DNA from: Rs1 sp038900335 | GTDB taxonomy: Bacteria > Pseudomonadota > Gammaproteobacteria > Pseudomonadales > Balneatricaceae | DNA length: 64,000 nucleotides | Assembly (NCBI GenBank): GCA_038900335.1 | Contig: JBBMRB010000012.1 | Span: 1 to 64,000 of the forward strand | Direction of reading: 5' to 3' | Shown here: piece by piece, positions 1 through 8,371 of the stretch | Numbering within the stretch: the stretch's first letter is position 1 | Layout: every line of letters begins with the position of its first letter | The notes under the pieces: model-generated | Told to the model about the DNA's origin: nothing | Seen by the model: only the letters and a program-made list of their open reading frames with translations | The model's database searches: none | Program-made: the position numbers and the translations under genes

Positions 1-181
1 AATTAAAAAGTCACTAACACACTACTCTTTGACTGAATTTTGTGCAATTATTTTATGGGTGTCCGTTTTATTGTTTTCTGCTCAGGACTACTTTCTCTGA
101 ATTAAATTAAAAAGTCACTAACACACTACTCTTTGACTGAATTTTGTGCAATTATTTTATGGGTGTCCGTTTTATTGTTTT
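1..181. repeat. Direct repeat, at least 77 bp, two copies
   Basis: Bases 1-77 recur exactly at 105-181, an offset of 104 bp, separated by a 27-bp spacer. The left copy starts at the window edge, so the true repeat may be longer. The right copy supplies the only possible start codon (GTG 146) of the following ORF. The same GTG in the left copy (42) runs into a stop at 108-110. I infer a tandem duplication or insertion footprint that rearranged the 5' end of the next gene. It lacks the paired core sites of attC elements. Confidence 0.9.
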
Positions 182-1324
182 ACTGACCTTGTAAAGGCAC
201 ATAATGAGGAGTTCTCTGATATTGATCCAAATCACTACATTTGGGAAATGCATTATAAACATTCAATTTACAAGATAAGGGAGCGCGCTAAGCTCGCAAT
301 AAAAAAAGCAGCACAAGAAGTTTCATTTAGAGCCAATAGAAATGGTGACCCTTGGCGTAATTATCTAAAGCTTACTCCGTTTCTTGCTACCCTTCATTCA
401 TTTGAAATTAAACATGAGCAATCCGTTATAATTCTTAGACCGTTTATCAAAGATTTCGTAGCCGAGGTATTGATTGAACTACAATTTAAATCACCAATAC
501 AGTATCAGCATGAATTAATACAAAGTGAATGTTCGAATCATTTCGAGTCATTTGAAGTTGGAGAGTTCTTTAGTTTCAACTTGCCATTTCAAGAGTGGTT
601 GAGCTCGCTAGAAAAAGAATTCAATTATGAAGAACGTTTATCCCTTGTTGATGACCTTATGGAAATGAGGTCTATTTTTTATAAAAATTGGGATGCTGAA
701 AAACATAGAATAGAAATCAACGGAGAATTAGATGGCATTATTGATCTTCAATCTGCAATCCCTTCCATATCAATAATACCTAAAGAATGGGTAAAGCATG
801 ATAGGAAAACACTCGACACAGTCGCTTGGTGTATCCATAGTGGCACTGCATTCTTCCAAAGTAGTTTTTTCTCTAGTTTTGGATTGAAAGCAGACTTCTT
901 ATTAGAATTAGTACATGATTATATTGTAGCTTTATTTTTAAAAGTCAAAAATAATCCGCACCAGAATAACATTGATTTTCAAGAATTTACAATTAACATA
1001 TTCTACGATCATTTAGAAAAAGATAATTATACAGATCAAGCTAATGTGAAATTAGAGTTGGAGTTAGAAGCCCAAAATACCAAAACCATTCATATCCCAA
1101 AGGTTAGACAAAACAGGCTATTTGTTTGGTTACAAGACCAACTTAAATGCCAAATACTTAGCGGAAAAGGAAGTGAAATAAAAATCTTCTACCCTGGTGG
1201 CAGAATATATACTTTAGGCAAACATAAACCTAACCCTGAAGTATCTACTTGGAAGATTAAAGAGATCTTAAAAAGAGTAGGCATTAACGAATCTATATGG
1301 ATTCCTTTAGTCAAATATCTTTAA
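146..1324 (+). CDS. Unknown 392-aa protein with HicA-like C-terminus
   Basis: I do not recognise the first 340 residues, which are rich in Lys, Glu, Phe and Ile and show no membrane segment or signal peptide. The last ~52 residues contain a pattern like the HicA dsRBD-like toxin fold: KGSEIKIFYPGGR, then KHKP, then WKIKEILKRVGI. This recalls the HicA series G-S-H, then H, then ILKQAGI, but the catalytic-type His after GS is replaced by Glu. The start is doubtful: GTG 146 lies inside the 77-bp repeat, has no clear ribosome binding site, and the first ATG in frame is at about 248. The gene may be 5'-truncated or rearranged. It is markedly AT-rich compared with its neighbours, which fits horizontal acquisition. 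The function is unknown; the HicA resemblance is inference. Confidence 0.6.
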   Translation: MQLFYGCPFYCFTDLVKAHNEEFSDIDPNHYIWEMHYKHSIYKIRERAKLAIKKAAQEVSFRANRNGDPWRNYLKLTPFLATLHSFEIKHEQSVIILRPFIKDFVAEVLIELQFKSPIQYQHELIQSECSNHFESFEVGEFFSFNLPFQEWLSSLEKEFNYEERLSLVDDLMEMRSIFYKNWDAEKHRIEINGELDGIIDLQSAIPSISIIPKEWVKHDRKTLDTVAWCIHSGTAFFQSSFFSSFGLKADFLLELVHDYIVALFLKVKNNPHQNNIDFQEFTINIFYDHLEKDNYTDQANVKLELELEAQNTKTIHIPKVRQNRLFVWLQDQLKCQILSGKGSEIKIFYPGGRIYTLGKHKPNPEVSTWKIKEILKRVGINESIWIPLVKYL

Positions 1325-1450
1325 TATAGAATGTAGCAAGAAGCAAACTTGCTACAAGCCTCTAAAATCTAATCTTAACAACGAACTGTAACGTAAGAAC
1401 GTACAAAAGCTATTCGTAGTATTTTCTCACACGTAATGCAAAATTGCATT

Positions 1451-1666
1451 ATGAATACTTCAGACTTAGAACGCCTCATTCAAAACCTTATCCGCATCGG
1501 TACTATTTATGCCGTTGATGAATCAGCGCGTAAAATAAAAGTCACTAGCGGAAAACTAGTGACGCAATGGCTAGATTGGCCGGCAGAAGAAGGCCGAAAT
1601 TATAAACGCTGGCGACCTCTTCGATTAAATACTCAAGTTATTCTGGCAAGCCTGGGTGGTGATTGA
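1451..1666 (+). pseudogene. Truncated phage baseplate assembly protein V
   Basis: The 71 residues match the N-terminal OB-fold start of P2-type gpV baseplate spike proteins: LIRIGTIYAVD, then a KVTSG strand, then WLDWPAEEG and the closing VILASLGGD. Family members run to about 180-220 residues and carry a C-terminal spike; here the frame stops at TGA 1664-1666 directly after the first domain. No other tail genes are nearby. I take it as a prophage or tailocin remnant. An upstream in-frame ATG at 1436 would add five residues. It may still be translated, but a working baseplate role is unlikely. Confidence 0.72.
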
Positions 1667-1668
1667 AC

Positions 1669-1728
1669 TTCACAACACCTCACAACACTTCACAACTCTT
1701 CACAACACTTCACAACACTTCACAACAC
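1669..1728. repeat. 10-bp tandem repeat, six copies
   Basis: Six consecutive 10-bp units of consensus TTCACAACAC fill 1669-1728, starting two bases after the gpV stop codon. Units 2 and 3 each differ by one base and the other four are identical. The period is not a multiple of three, so it is not an in-frame protein repeat. It is probably a slippage-prone minisatellite at the broken end of the phage gene. Confidence 0.93.
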
Positions 1729-1855
1729 CTCTAAGCCCTTTGTTTTTATTAACAAACATGCTAGTTTGCTCATCACACCTTTTTTAATCGTATATTCGCG
1801 CTAGTATCTAACAACTGATACAACAGCTGAATAGAGCACATGAGAATGATGGCTG

Positions 1856-2764
1856 ATGACACTATCGATGACACTATCGAATACTTTAAAAGCAGGGCTT
1901 TGGATGTTAGGTGCTGTTATATCATTCACAGCAATGGCAGTCGCTGGTAGAGAAATGGCGAGTGAGCTTGATACCTTTGAAATCATGATGTATCGATCAA
2001 TGATTGGTGTATTGGTAGTGCTAGTGATCGCCAGTATGGCTAAAAGCCTAAAAACAGTCACGGTTAAGCGTTTTGACTTACATTTAATCCGTAACATTTG
2101 CCACTTTAGTGGTCAAAACTTATGGTTTTATGCAATCACGGTCATTCCATTTTCACAAGTGTTTGCATTTGAATTTAGCTCGCCCATATGGGTTGCCTTG
2201 ATGGCACCTTTCTTTCTTGGTGAGCGCTTAACGAAAACCCGCATAATCTCAATTCTTCTTGGCTTTTTAGGCATTTTAATTGTTGCCCAACCTGGCAGTA
2301 TCACCATAGGCCCAGGTGTTATAGCAGCAGCATTATGCGCCATTGCTTTTGCCGGCACATTTATTGCGACCAAACTACTGTCACAAACACAAAGCACTAC
2401 CAGCATCCTGTTTTGGCTGACAACAATTCAATTGGTATTAGGCATCGCTTGTAGCTTTTACGATGACGATGTCGCCCTCCCTTCATTAGCAACCTGGCCT
2501 TTAATAATACTCGTAGGCTGTGCAGGCTTACTAGCTCATTTTTGCATAACCACTGCCTTAAAACTGGCACCAGTGATGCTTATTGCTCCCATTGATTTTT
2601 TACGCTTGCCTCTGATCGCTATTATTGGCGCGAGCTTCTATAGTGAGGCTATTAACGTATGGGTTCTTATCGGGGCTATTATTGTGTTTGCTGCTAATTT
2701 TTTCAATATATGGTCACAGAGCAAGGCAAAGAAACTGCAGGGCAGCTTTAACAGCAATCCGTAA
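1856..2764 (+). CDS. EamA/DMT-family inner-membrane transporter
   Basis: A 302-residue, ten-helix protein with two tandem EamA halves (about residues 15-145 and 155-295), as in RhaT/YdcZ-like drug/metabolite exporters. The first half carries a family-typical MYRSMIG segment, and the link between halves reads FLGERLTKTRIISILLGFLG, matching the conserved LGE-x4-x-GxLG-type motif. The substrate cannot be told from sequence. The start is ambiguous because the 12-mer ATGACACTATCG occurs twice in tandem (1856 and 1868), giving two in-frame ATGs, neither with a strong Shine-Dalgarno. The gene is followed by ~100 bp before the LRR-kinase gene on the same strand. Confidence 0.88.
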   Translation: MTLSMTLSNTLKAGLWMLGAVISFTAMAVAGREMASELDTFEIMMYRSMIGVLVVLVIASMAKSLKTVTVKRFDLHLIRNICHFSGQNLWFYAITVIPFSQVFAFEFSSPIWVALMAPFFLGERLTKTRIISILLGFLGILIVAQPGSITIGPGVIAAALCAIAFAGTFIATKLLSQTQSTTSILFWLTTIQLVLGIACSFYDDDVALPSLATWPLIILVGCAGLLAHFCITTALKLAPVMLIAPIDFLRLPLIAIIGASFYSEAINVWVLIGAIIVFAANFFNIWSQSKAKKLQGSFNSNP

Positions 2765-2864
2765 ATGCCATTTATAGTATGCACTCACAACAGCAGCACA
2801 GCATAAGCTTGTATACACCTTACTATCTTTCTCGAGGTGTTTTCAGTAGGCTAGCCTTTTAATA

Positions 2865-4088
2865 TTGCCACCCACCAATCATTGCGGACTAAGTATTTTG
2901 CAGACCCTTAATCAATTAAAAACAGGCCAGTTAAAAGGCATTACCCGCCTCGCCTTATCTGAAGATCTCACTCATTTCCCTATGGAAATTTTATCCCTTG
3001 CTGATAGTTTAGAGATTCTTGATTTATCAAATAACAAGCTGACAGAGCTACCTCAAGAGCTTGTGCAGCTTACAAAATTGAGGATTATTTTTGCATCCAA
3101 CAATCAATTTAAAATATTGCCTGAAGTATTGGGTCAATGTGAAAATTTAGAGATGATTGGTTTTAAAAGCAACAACATTCGTTATGTTGCCAATAACGCA
3201 CTGCCTATTAAACTGCGCTGGTTAATATTAACGGATAACCAACTAGTGACATTACCCGATAGCTTAGGAGAGCGCCCTAGACTGCAAAAACTGGCACTGG
3301 CGGGCAATAAGTTAGAGAGCCTACCGAGCAATATGCAGCAATTACATAATTTAGAATTATTACGTATCTCAGCGAATAATTTAAGCCAGTGCCCAGAGCA
3401 ATTACTTGATTTGCCTAAGCTTGCTTGGTTCGCGTTTGCTGGCAATCCATTTTCGTACGCTGATTTGCAGATAGAATCCGTTCCGCATATGCCCTCAGCA
3501 AGCTATAAGCTGCATCAGGTACTTGGCCAAGGCGCATCAGGTGTCATATCAAAGGCAAGCTGGAACACAGCCCAGCCTAATTTACCAAGCCATGTTGCTG
3601 TCAAAGTTTTTAAAGGACAAGTCACTAGCGATGGCTACCCAGAGGATGAATTACAAGTATGCTTGAAAGTTGGCGGGCATAACAATTTAGTAAAACCGCT
3701 CGCACAGGTTAAAGAAGAGAACTACCTCGCTTTAATTATGGCGCTAATTCCCGATCATTATCTAAACCTTGGTTTACCGCCATCTTTAGATAGCTGTACC
3801 CGTGATACTTTTAAACAAGATTTTACGCTAACAACAGCTCAAATCAGTAAAATCGTTAACCAGATGCAAAATGTATTTGAACACTTACACAACAATCAGG
3901 TTTGCCATGGCGATTTATATGCCCATAACACCTTATTTGATGAAGATGCAAATATCATCTTTGGCGATTTTGGCGCCGCTAGCATGTACCACATGCTTAG
4001 TGAGCATCAACAAATGCAAATAAAAAGAATTGAGCAAAGAGCGCTCAACCATTTCATTGAGGATATGCAGTCATTATTGGCTCACTAA
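2865..4088 (+). CDS. Leucine-rich-repeat / protein kinase fusion
   Basis: This 407-residue protein joins about seven LRR units (residues ~25-200, for example LDLSNNKLTELPQEL and LALAGNKLESLPSNM) to a compact eukaryotic-type kinase domain (~212-400). Visible kinase landmarks are the Gly loop LGQGASG (~220), the VAVK lysine (~247), the catalytic HGDLYAHN (~348-355, HGD in place of HRD) and the metal-binding GDFG (~367-370). All key residues are present, so it may be active. There is no signal peptide or membrane segment, so it is probably cytosolic. Similar LRR-kinase proteins occur in Pseudomonas and relatives without a defined role. The start is a TTG at 2865; no better in-frame start precedes the conserved LRR region. 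Confidence 0.87.
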   Translation: MPPTNHCGLSILQTLNQLKTGQLKGITRLALSEDLTHFPMEILSLADSLEILDLSNNKLTELPQELVQLTKLRIIFASNNQFKILPEVLGQCENLEMIGFKSNNIRYVANNALPIKLRWLILTDNQLVTLPDSLGERPRLQKLALAGNKLESLPSNMQQLHNLELLRISANNLSQCPEQLLDLPKLAWFAFAGNPFSYADLQIESVPHMPSASYKLHQVLGQGASGVISKASWNTAQPNLPSHVAVKVFKGQVTSDGYPEDELQVCLKVGGHNNLVKPLAQVKEENYLALIMALIPDHYLNLGLPPSLDSCTRDTFKQDFTLTTAQISKIVNQMQNVFEHLHNNQVCHGDLYAHNTLFDEDANIIFGDFGAASMYHMLSEHQQMQIKRIEQRALNHFIEDMQSLLAH

Positions 4089-4312
4089 TAAAGTGGTAAC
4101 ACTAAATAATGTAACACATGAGTTTTATGTTACTAAAACCACAATACCGGGTAACAAAAAGTAACACTTTTTGTTTTTTAGGTAACACATTATGTTTTTT
4201 TAGTAGCATTGCTTTACCTGAAAATATTTTACTTAACAAAATCAACAGGTTAAAAACTTGGCCTGATAACTGCAATGTACTATATATAATAAAAACAATA
4301 CTGCTTAACTGA

Positions 4313-4440
4313 TAATAAAAATAAAATAGTATTAGCAGAACATAGCAAGACCTATTGCAAGTCACATAATAAAAATAAAACTGTATTTGCAAACATAGAT
4401 AAGCCAATTGTAAGTCACATAATAAAAATAAAATTGACAA
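4313..4440. repeat. 53-54-bp degenerate tandem repeat
   Basis: The 14-mer TAATAAAAATAAAA recurs at 4313, 4367 and 4420 (spacings 54 and 53). The blocks between share words such as AACATAG, CAAGTCACA/TAAGTCACA and a CCTATTG/CCAATTG pair. This makes about 2.4 copies of an AT-rich repeat of unknown role. Confidence 0.82.
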
Positions 4441-4544
4441 CAAAAAGCTGATCAGACCAATACAAAATAAATGTATAATCATAAAAATAATAAAATTAAA
4501 TATTTAAATTGTCGGTCAGCTAGTTCTTCCTTTATCTATACCCA

Positions 4545-4574
4545 TAAAAAAAGCCGCTAAGCGGCATTTTTTTT
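4545..4574 (-). terminator. Rho-independent terminator of nucleoside operon
   Basis: The stem GCCGC-TAA-GCGGC (4553-4565) is flanked by A-runs on the left and a T-run on the right. It therefore works in both directions. It lies 13 bp beyond the stop of the minus-strand oxygenase gene, the last gene of the cluster. Confidence 0.9.
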
Positions 4575-4586
4575 GTCTAGTGATTA

Positions 4587-5429
4587 CTACAACACACCTA
4601 ATTCTTTTAGCCTTTCAACTAAATACTCACCCGCTGTATATTTTTCAGATAAGACCACATCCGGATTTGGATGCAAGAAAAGTGGCAATGAAATTCTCGA
4701 TTTTTTCACATCCGCGCCATCTGGGTTAATCACTCGATGAGTAGTCGACGGAAAATAATGACCTGACGCCTCTTGTAACATGTCGCCAATATTAATGATT
4801 AAATAACCAAATTCACTAGGCACATCCAACCATTGTCCACTGCTATCTAAAACTTGTAGACCTGGCTCACTAGCAGCTGGCAATACAGTTAATAGATTAA
4901 TATCCTCGTGAGCAGCCGCTCTAATTGCGCCCGCCTCCTCATCACCTTTTAACGGCGGGTAGTGCAGCACTCGCAACAATGATTGTTCACTATCAGCAAT
5001 CATAGTATTTAATGGCTGATGATAACCTGCAGAGACTGACTCAGGGCTATATTGCTCAACCCAAGCTAACAGTAAAGCGGCAAAAGCTCGCGCCTCGCTA
5101 TAATAGCTCGCCAGCTCTTCTTTCAAATGCGCCGGGCACTGCCCCCAAGGGTAGTAATGGTAATATTCTTTAATATCTTTTAACACTTGCCCCTTAGCTG
5201 ATTCTGCAAGCTTTGCAGGAAAGAAACCATCTTGCGGCCCCTTATTATACAAATACTCATTTTTTGTATCTGTATCAAAAAACTGCTGCCAATTCTGATA
5301 AATTGACTCAACGAGTTCTTTCTTTATTGGGTGGTTTTTAAGGACACCAAAACCCGTTTCACGCAGAGAGGCGACAAACTTCTCAGCGGCGTCCTCTGAT
5401 TCAAAATCAATTGCTTCTAATATTGCCAT
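4587..5429 (-). CDS. 2-oxoglutarate/Fe(II) oxygenase, isopenicillin-N-synthase type
   Basis: The 280-residue protein has the double-stranded beta-helix oxygenase fold. The iron ligands are visible as HED (~174-176) and H231 in THRVINP, with the 2-oxoglutarate-binding RIS at ~245-247. An N-terminal non-haem dioxygenase segment (~1-110) precedes it. Family members hydroxylate small organic substrates using O2 and 2-oxoglutarate. It sits 17 bp downstream of the nucleoside hydrolase, at the end of the uptake cluster. I therefore infer that it acts on a free base or nucleoside-derived compound, in the manner of thymine 7-hydroxylase, but the substrate is not shown by sequence. Confidence 0.85.
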   Translation of the reverse strand: MAILEAIDFESEDAAEKFVASLRETGFGVLKNHPIKKELVESIYQNWQQFFDTDTKNEYLYNKGPQDGFFPAKLAESAKGQVLKDIKEYYHYYPWGQCPAHLKEELASYYSEARAFAALLLAWVEQYSPESVSAGYHQPLNTMIADSEQSLLRVLHYPPLKGDEEAGAIRAAAHEDINLLTVLPAASEPGLQVLDSSGQWLDVPSEFGYLIINIGDMLQEASGHYFPSTTHRVINPDGADVKKSRISLPLFLHPNPDVVLSEKYTAGEYLVERLKELGVL

Positions 5430-5446
5430 TTTGCTAACCTATTAAT

Positions 5447-6400
5447 CTAGTTCCAAAAACTACTTGTCATTGCTTTATCAAACAATGCAACCAGTCTATC
5501 GCTATCAACTTGCATACACGCTTTTTGCTTAGGGCGCTGCTGCCAAAAAGTTAATGGATACGGTATACCAAAGCGACTCATAATTGTTTGACCGACTGCG
5601 ACACCCTCTGTTGCCACACAGACCTCACCCTCAATGGTAGCGAAGATGGTTGGGTCAACCACGTACGCAACAGCGGATACATCATGCGCATAACAACCAT
5701 CAATATCTCTGATGCTGTTATAAAAATTAATATAAAACTGCGCGATTTCTGCCATAAATGGGCCGACTCGTTTATTTTGCTGCGCTATTTTCGCAAATAA
5801 AGCGTTGCTGAGAACCACTTGATGAGTAACATCTAAACCGACAATAACCACTGACCAGCTAGCAGCCATTACCTTATCTGCAGCATGAGGATCAGAGAGT
5901 ATATTTGCCTCAGCAACAGGTGATACATTACCATCTGCAGCGATAGTACCGCCCATCAGTACCACTTCTTTTACTTTATCGACAATGCTTGGGTCAATTT
6001 GTAATGCCGTTGCCAAATTACCGAGTGGGCCAATGGCAACTATCGTCACTTCGCCTGGATATTGGTTGATATTATCGACCATAAATTGCGCCGCGCTTTT
6101 ATCAATCGCACTGCCCTTAGGTGCACTAAGGTTAATATTACCAAAGCCATCTGCACCGTGCACAAAATCAGGAAAAGGTTTGAGATCATTTACCCAAGGT
6201 GTGGCAACACCTTTGGCGACAGGCACATCTACCTGCGCCATTTCAACTAAGTGCAATGCATTTTGCGTCGCTTGCTCAACACTGACATTACCAAATGTCG
6301 TGGTTAAACCAAGTAGCTCTATCTCAGGATGAGCCATCGCAGTAAAAATGGCCATTGCATCATCAATACCTGGATCTGTATCTAAAATTATTTTATTCAT
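5447..6400 (-). CDS. Nucleoside hydrolase, IunH/URH family
   Basis: The N-terminal calcium-binding signature DTDPGIDDA (residues 7-15) identifies an inosine-uridine nucleoside N-ribohydrolase, which splits nucleosides into base and ribose. The length of 317 residues is normal for the family. Further conserved pieces are VLMGG (~150), the NILSDPHAA loop (~165) and a late YAHDVSAVAY segment with the catalytic-type His. The ATG at 6400 is chosen because a GAG-containing ribosome site precedes it; a TTG four codons upstream is less likely. The ribose released can be phosphorylated by the kinase encoded just upstream. Confidence 0.93.
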   Translation of the reverse strand: MNKIILDTDPGIDDAMAIFTAMAHPEIELLGLTTTFGNVSVEQATQNALHLVEMAQVDVPVAKGVATPWVNDLKPFPDFVHGADGFGNINLSAPKGSAIDKSAAQFMVDNINQYPGEVTIVAIGPLGNLATALQIDPSIVDKVKEVVLMGGTIAADGNVSPVAEANILSDPHAADKVMAASWSVVIVGLDVTHQVVLSNALFAKIAQQNKRVGPFMAEIAQFYINFYNSIRDIDGCYAHDVSAVAYVVDPTIFATIEGEVCVATEGVAVGQTIMSRFGIPYPLTFWQQRPKQKACMQVDSDRLVALFDKAMTSSFWN

Positions 6401-6428
6401 TTTTTGTCTCAATTTTATTATGACTTAA

Positions 6429-7313
6429 TTATGACGCGCTGACTTGCGCCATACTAGGAATGCTCGAAGAGGCACCCATACTCTGAACGGCTAATGCAGA
6501 TGCTTTACAACCTATTGCCAAAGCACTTTTATATGATTGCCCCTGTGCTATTGCAGCGAGGAGAAAACCTAAGAAAGTGTCTCCTGCTGCCGTTGTATCT
6601 ACCACTTCCACTTTGTGTGCCGCTACTTCAATACACTCTTCACTGTTAATCCACATAGCGCCTTTAGCGCCTAAAGTGACTATCACTTCGATATTACTAT
6701 AATGCTTGCGAACCGCGGTTACTATTTGTTGTGTGCTATTAAAAGATTGCCCAAGTAATTGGCTAATTTCAATTTCATTAACAACCAGCACAGCAATTTT
6801 ATCAATAGCAAAAGTAGCTATATTAGATATCATTGGCGATGGGTTAAACACCACTTTTAATTGGCGCTCAAGCGCTATATTAATCATTTGCTCAATATCA
6901 TTACATTCATTTTGTAATAGCAAATAATCGCCAGCCTCAGCTGAAGATAAAGCGTGTTTAAAATCATCGGTAGAAAAACTTTGATTTGCCCCACCGAATA
7001 ATATAATCGAGTTTTCTGCCTGCGCATCTACCTGGATAATAGCGTGCCCGCTAGGCTGATCCACCAGCTGTGTTAGCTCACAATCAACGCCAGCTTGTCG
7101 CATTTGCTCTAGCGCCCATTGATCCGCTTTATTACAGCGGCCAATATGTTTAACCACAGCGCCGGCTTTTGCCAAAGCTATCGACTGATTAGCACCCTTG
7201 CCACCTAATACTTGTTGATAAGCGGTACTTGATATTGTTTCACCAGGTGCCACTAAATGCGGCACTTGGTAAATATGATCAATGTTAATTGACCCATAAT
7301 TAAATATTTTCAC
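6429..7313 (-). CDS. rbsK: Ribokinase, PfkB family
   Basis: A PfkB sugar kinase of 294 residues with the N-terminal GSINIDH, the ribose-loop GGKGANQ (~35) and the C-terminal ATP/catalytic signature DTTAAGDTF with Asp as base (~245). It most likely phosphorylates ribose to ribose 5-phosphate from nucleoside cleavage by the next gene. GTG 7313 is preferred because AGAGG lies seven bases ahead and the protein then begins MKIFNYGS. A GTG at 7334 would add an unusual Arg-rich leader. It lies between the transporter and the hydrolase in the same direction, consistent with one operon. Other PfkB sugars cannot be ruled out. Confidence 0.85.
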   Translation of the reverse strand: MKIFNYGSINIDHIYQVPHLVAPGETISSTAYQQVLGGKGANQSIALAKAGAVVKHIGRCNKADQWALEQMRQAGVDCELTQLVDQPSGHAIIQVDAQAENSIILFGGANQSFSTDDFKHALSSAEAGDYLLLQNECNDIEQMINIALERQLKVVFNPSPMISNIATFAIDKIAVLVVNEIEISQLLGQSFNSTQQIVTAVRKHYSNIEVIVTLGAKGAMWINSEECIEVAAHKVEVVDTTAAGDTFLGFLLAAIAQGQSYKSALAIGCKASALAVQSMGASSSIPSMAQVSAS

Positions 7314-7396
7314 TGCAGTGCCTCTTCTATCCACACTTTAAACTCAATAACTCAGCCGATTAACTACTAATCAACTGCCGTGCCAGGGCATTCTAA

Positions 7397-8371
7397 CTAC
7401 CTTTCTTTGGAGTAAGGTATGCCGATGGCTTTAGGTGCTACCGCTTTACCAATAAACCCTGCGAGTAACACCACAGTAAGAATATAAGGCAGTGCTTGCA
7501 TAAGCTGTGCCGGCACCTCTCCTATTAATGGGAAAGGAACACCTTCTAACCTAACAGTTAATGCTTCTAAGAAGCCGAATAGTAAGCACGCTAACAACGC
7601 AGCTTTTGGTTTCCATTTACCAAAAATAAGCGCTGCCAAAGCTATGTAGCCTTTACCTGCTGACATCTCGCGTATAAATGAAGCGTTCTGCGCTGTCGAT
7701 AAATATGCACCGGCAATACCGCACAAGATACCGGCACAAATCACCGCTCTATAACGTAACCAAAACACTGATATCCCAGCTGTATCAACCGCTTGCGGGT
7801 TTTCACCTACTGCACGCAAACGCAAACCAAAACGTGTTTGATAAACAATCCACCAAGTAATTGGCACTGTCACGAAGGCTAAATAAACTAATGCATTATG
7901 ACCGCTAATAAGCTCGCTATAAATCACACCTAATACAGGGACATCAGCAAGTGCTAAAGCGCCTGGCAAGTCAATTGCAAAGAAACGTGAATCACCGCTC
8001 AATATCGGTGTTTGCCCACCTTGATGAAACCATGCGATGCCTAAAGTAACGGTTAAACCAGACGCTAAAATATTAATAGCTAAACCGCTAACCACTTGAT
8101 TACCGCGATGGGTAATACAGGCAAAGCCATGTAACAGAGCCATAAAAACAGAGACCATGATGGCTGCGCCAAGGCCTAACCAAGCAGAACCGCTAACAGC
8201 AGCGACAGCCGCTGCTGCAAAAGCACCCGCTAACATTTTACCTTCTAGGCCAATATCAACGATGCCCGAACGCTCAGAAAACAAGCCGGCCATTGCACAC
8301 AGTATTAGTGGTGTTGATACCCTAATAGTTGAGTCCAAAGTTGAGACTAGGATCAATAGAAAATCAGACAT
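7397..8371 (-). CDS. Nucleoside ABC transporter permease (second)
   Basis: A 324-residue multi-pass permease of the BPD_transp_2 type found beside BMP-family binding proteins (YufQ/NupQ-like). Markers are LILCAMAGLFSERSGIVDIGLEGKM near the N-terminus, quoted here only as its core SERSGIVDIGLEG, and VGENPQAVDTAGI in the cytosolic coupling region (~193). It overlaps the upstream permease gene by 8 bp, showing translational coupling. Together the two permeases form the membrane channel. Confidence 0.92.
   Translation of the reverse strand: MSDFLLILVSTLDSTIRVSTPLILCAMAGLFSERSGIVDIGLEGKMLAGAFAAAAVAAVSGSAWLGLGAAIMVSVFMALLHGFACITHRGNQVVSGLAINILASGLTVTLGIAWFHQGGQTPILSGDSRFFAIDLPGALALADVPVLGVIYSELISGHNALVYLAFVTVPITWWIVYQTRFGLRLRAVGENPQAVDTAGISVFWLRYRAVICAGILCGIAGAYLSTAQNASFIREMSAGKGYIALAALIFGKWKPKAALLACLLFGFLEALTVRLEGVPFPLIGEVPAQLMQALPYILTVVLLAGFIGKAVAPKAIGIPYSKER

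Larger units (their letters stand above)
4089..4586. other. 498-bp AT-rich intergenic region
   Basis: No credible gene is present. The left part has four GTAACAC words (4096, 4111, 4161, 4182). The middle has a 53-54-bp tandem repeat. The right end has a hairpin terminator. Small open frames on both strands only translate the repeats into low-complexity Phe/Tyr/Leu-rich sequence. Confidence 0.75.

Noticed and set aside
1..181. The left-edge direct repeat as attC or prophage att sites
   Set aside because: No paired GTT/AAC cores and no integrase or phage genes between the copies, which are only 104 bp apart.
1669..1728. Short regular repeats as a CRISPR array
   Set aside because: The units are contiguous 10-mers with no spacers.
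4102..4482. Open minus-strand frame of 126 codons
   Set aside because: It translates the AT-rich tandem repeat into low-complexity Phe/Tyr/Leu sequence and has no ribosome site.
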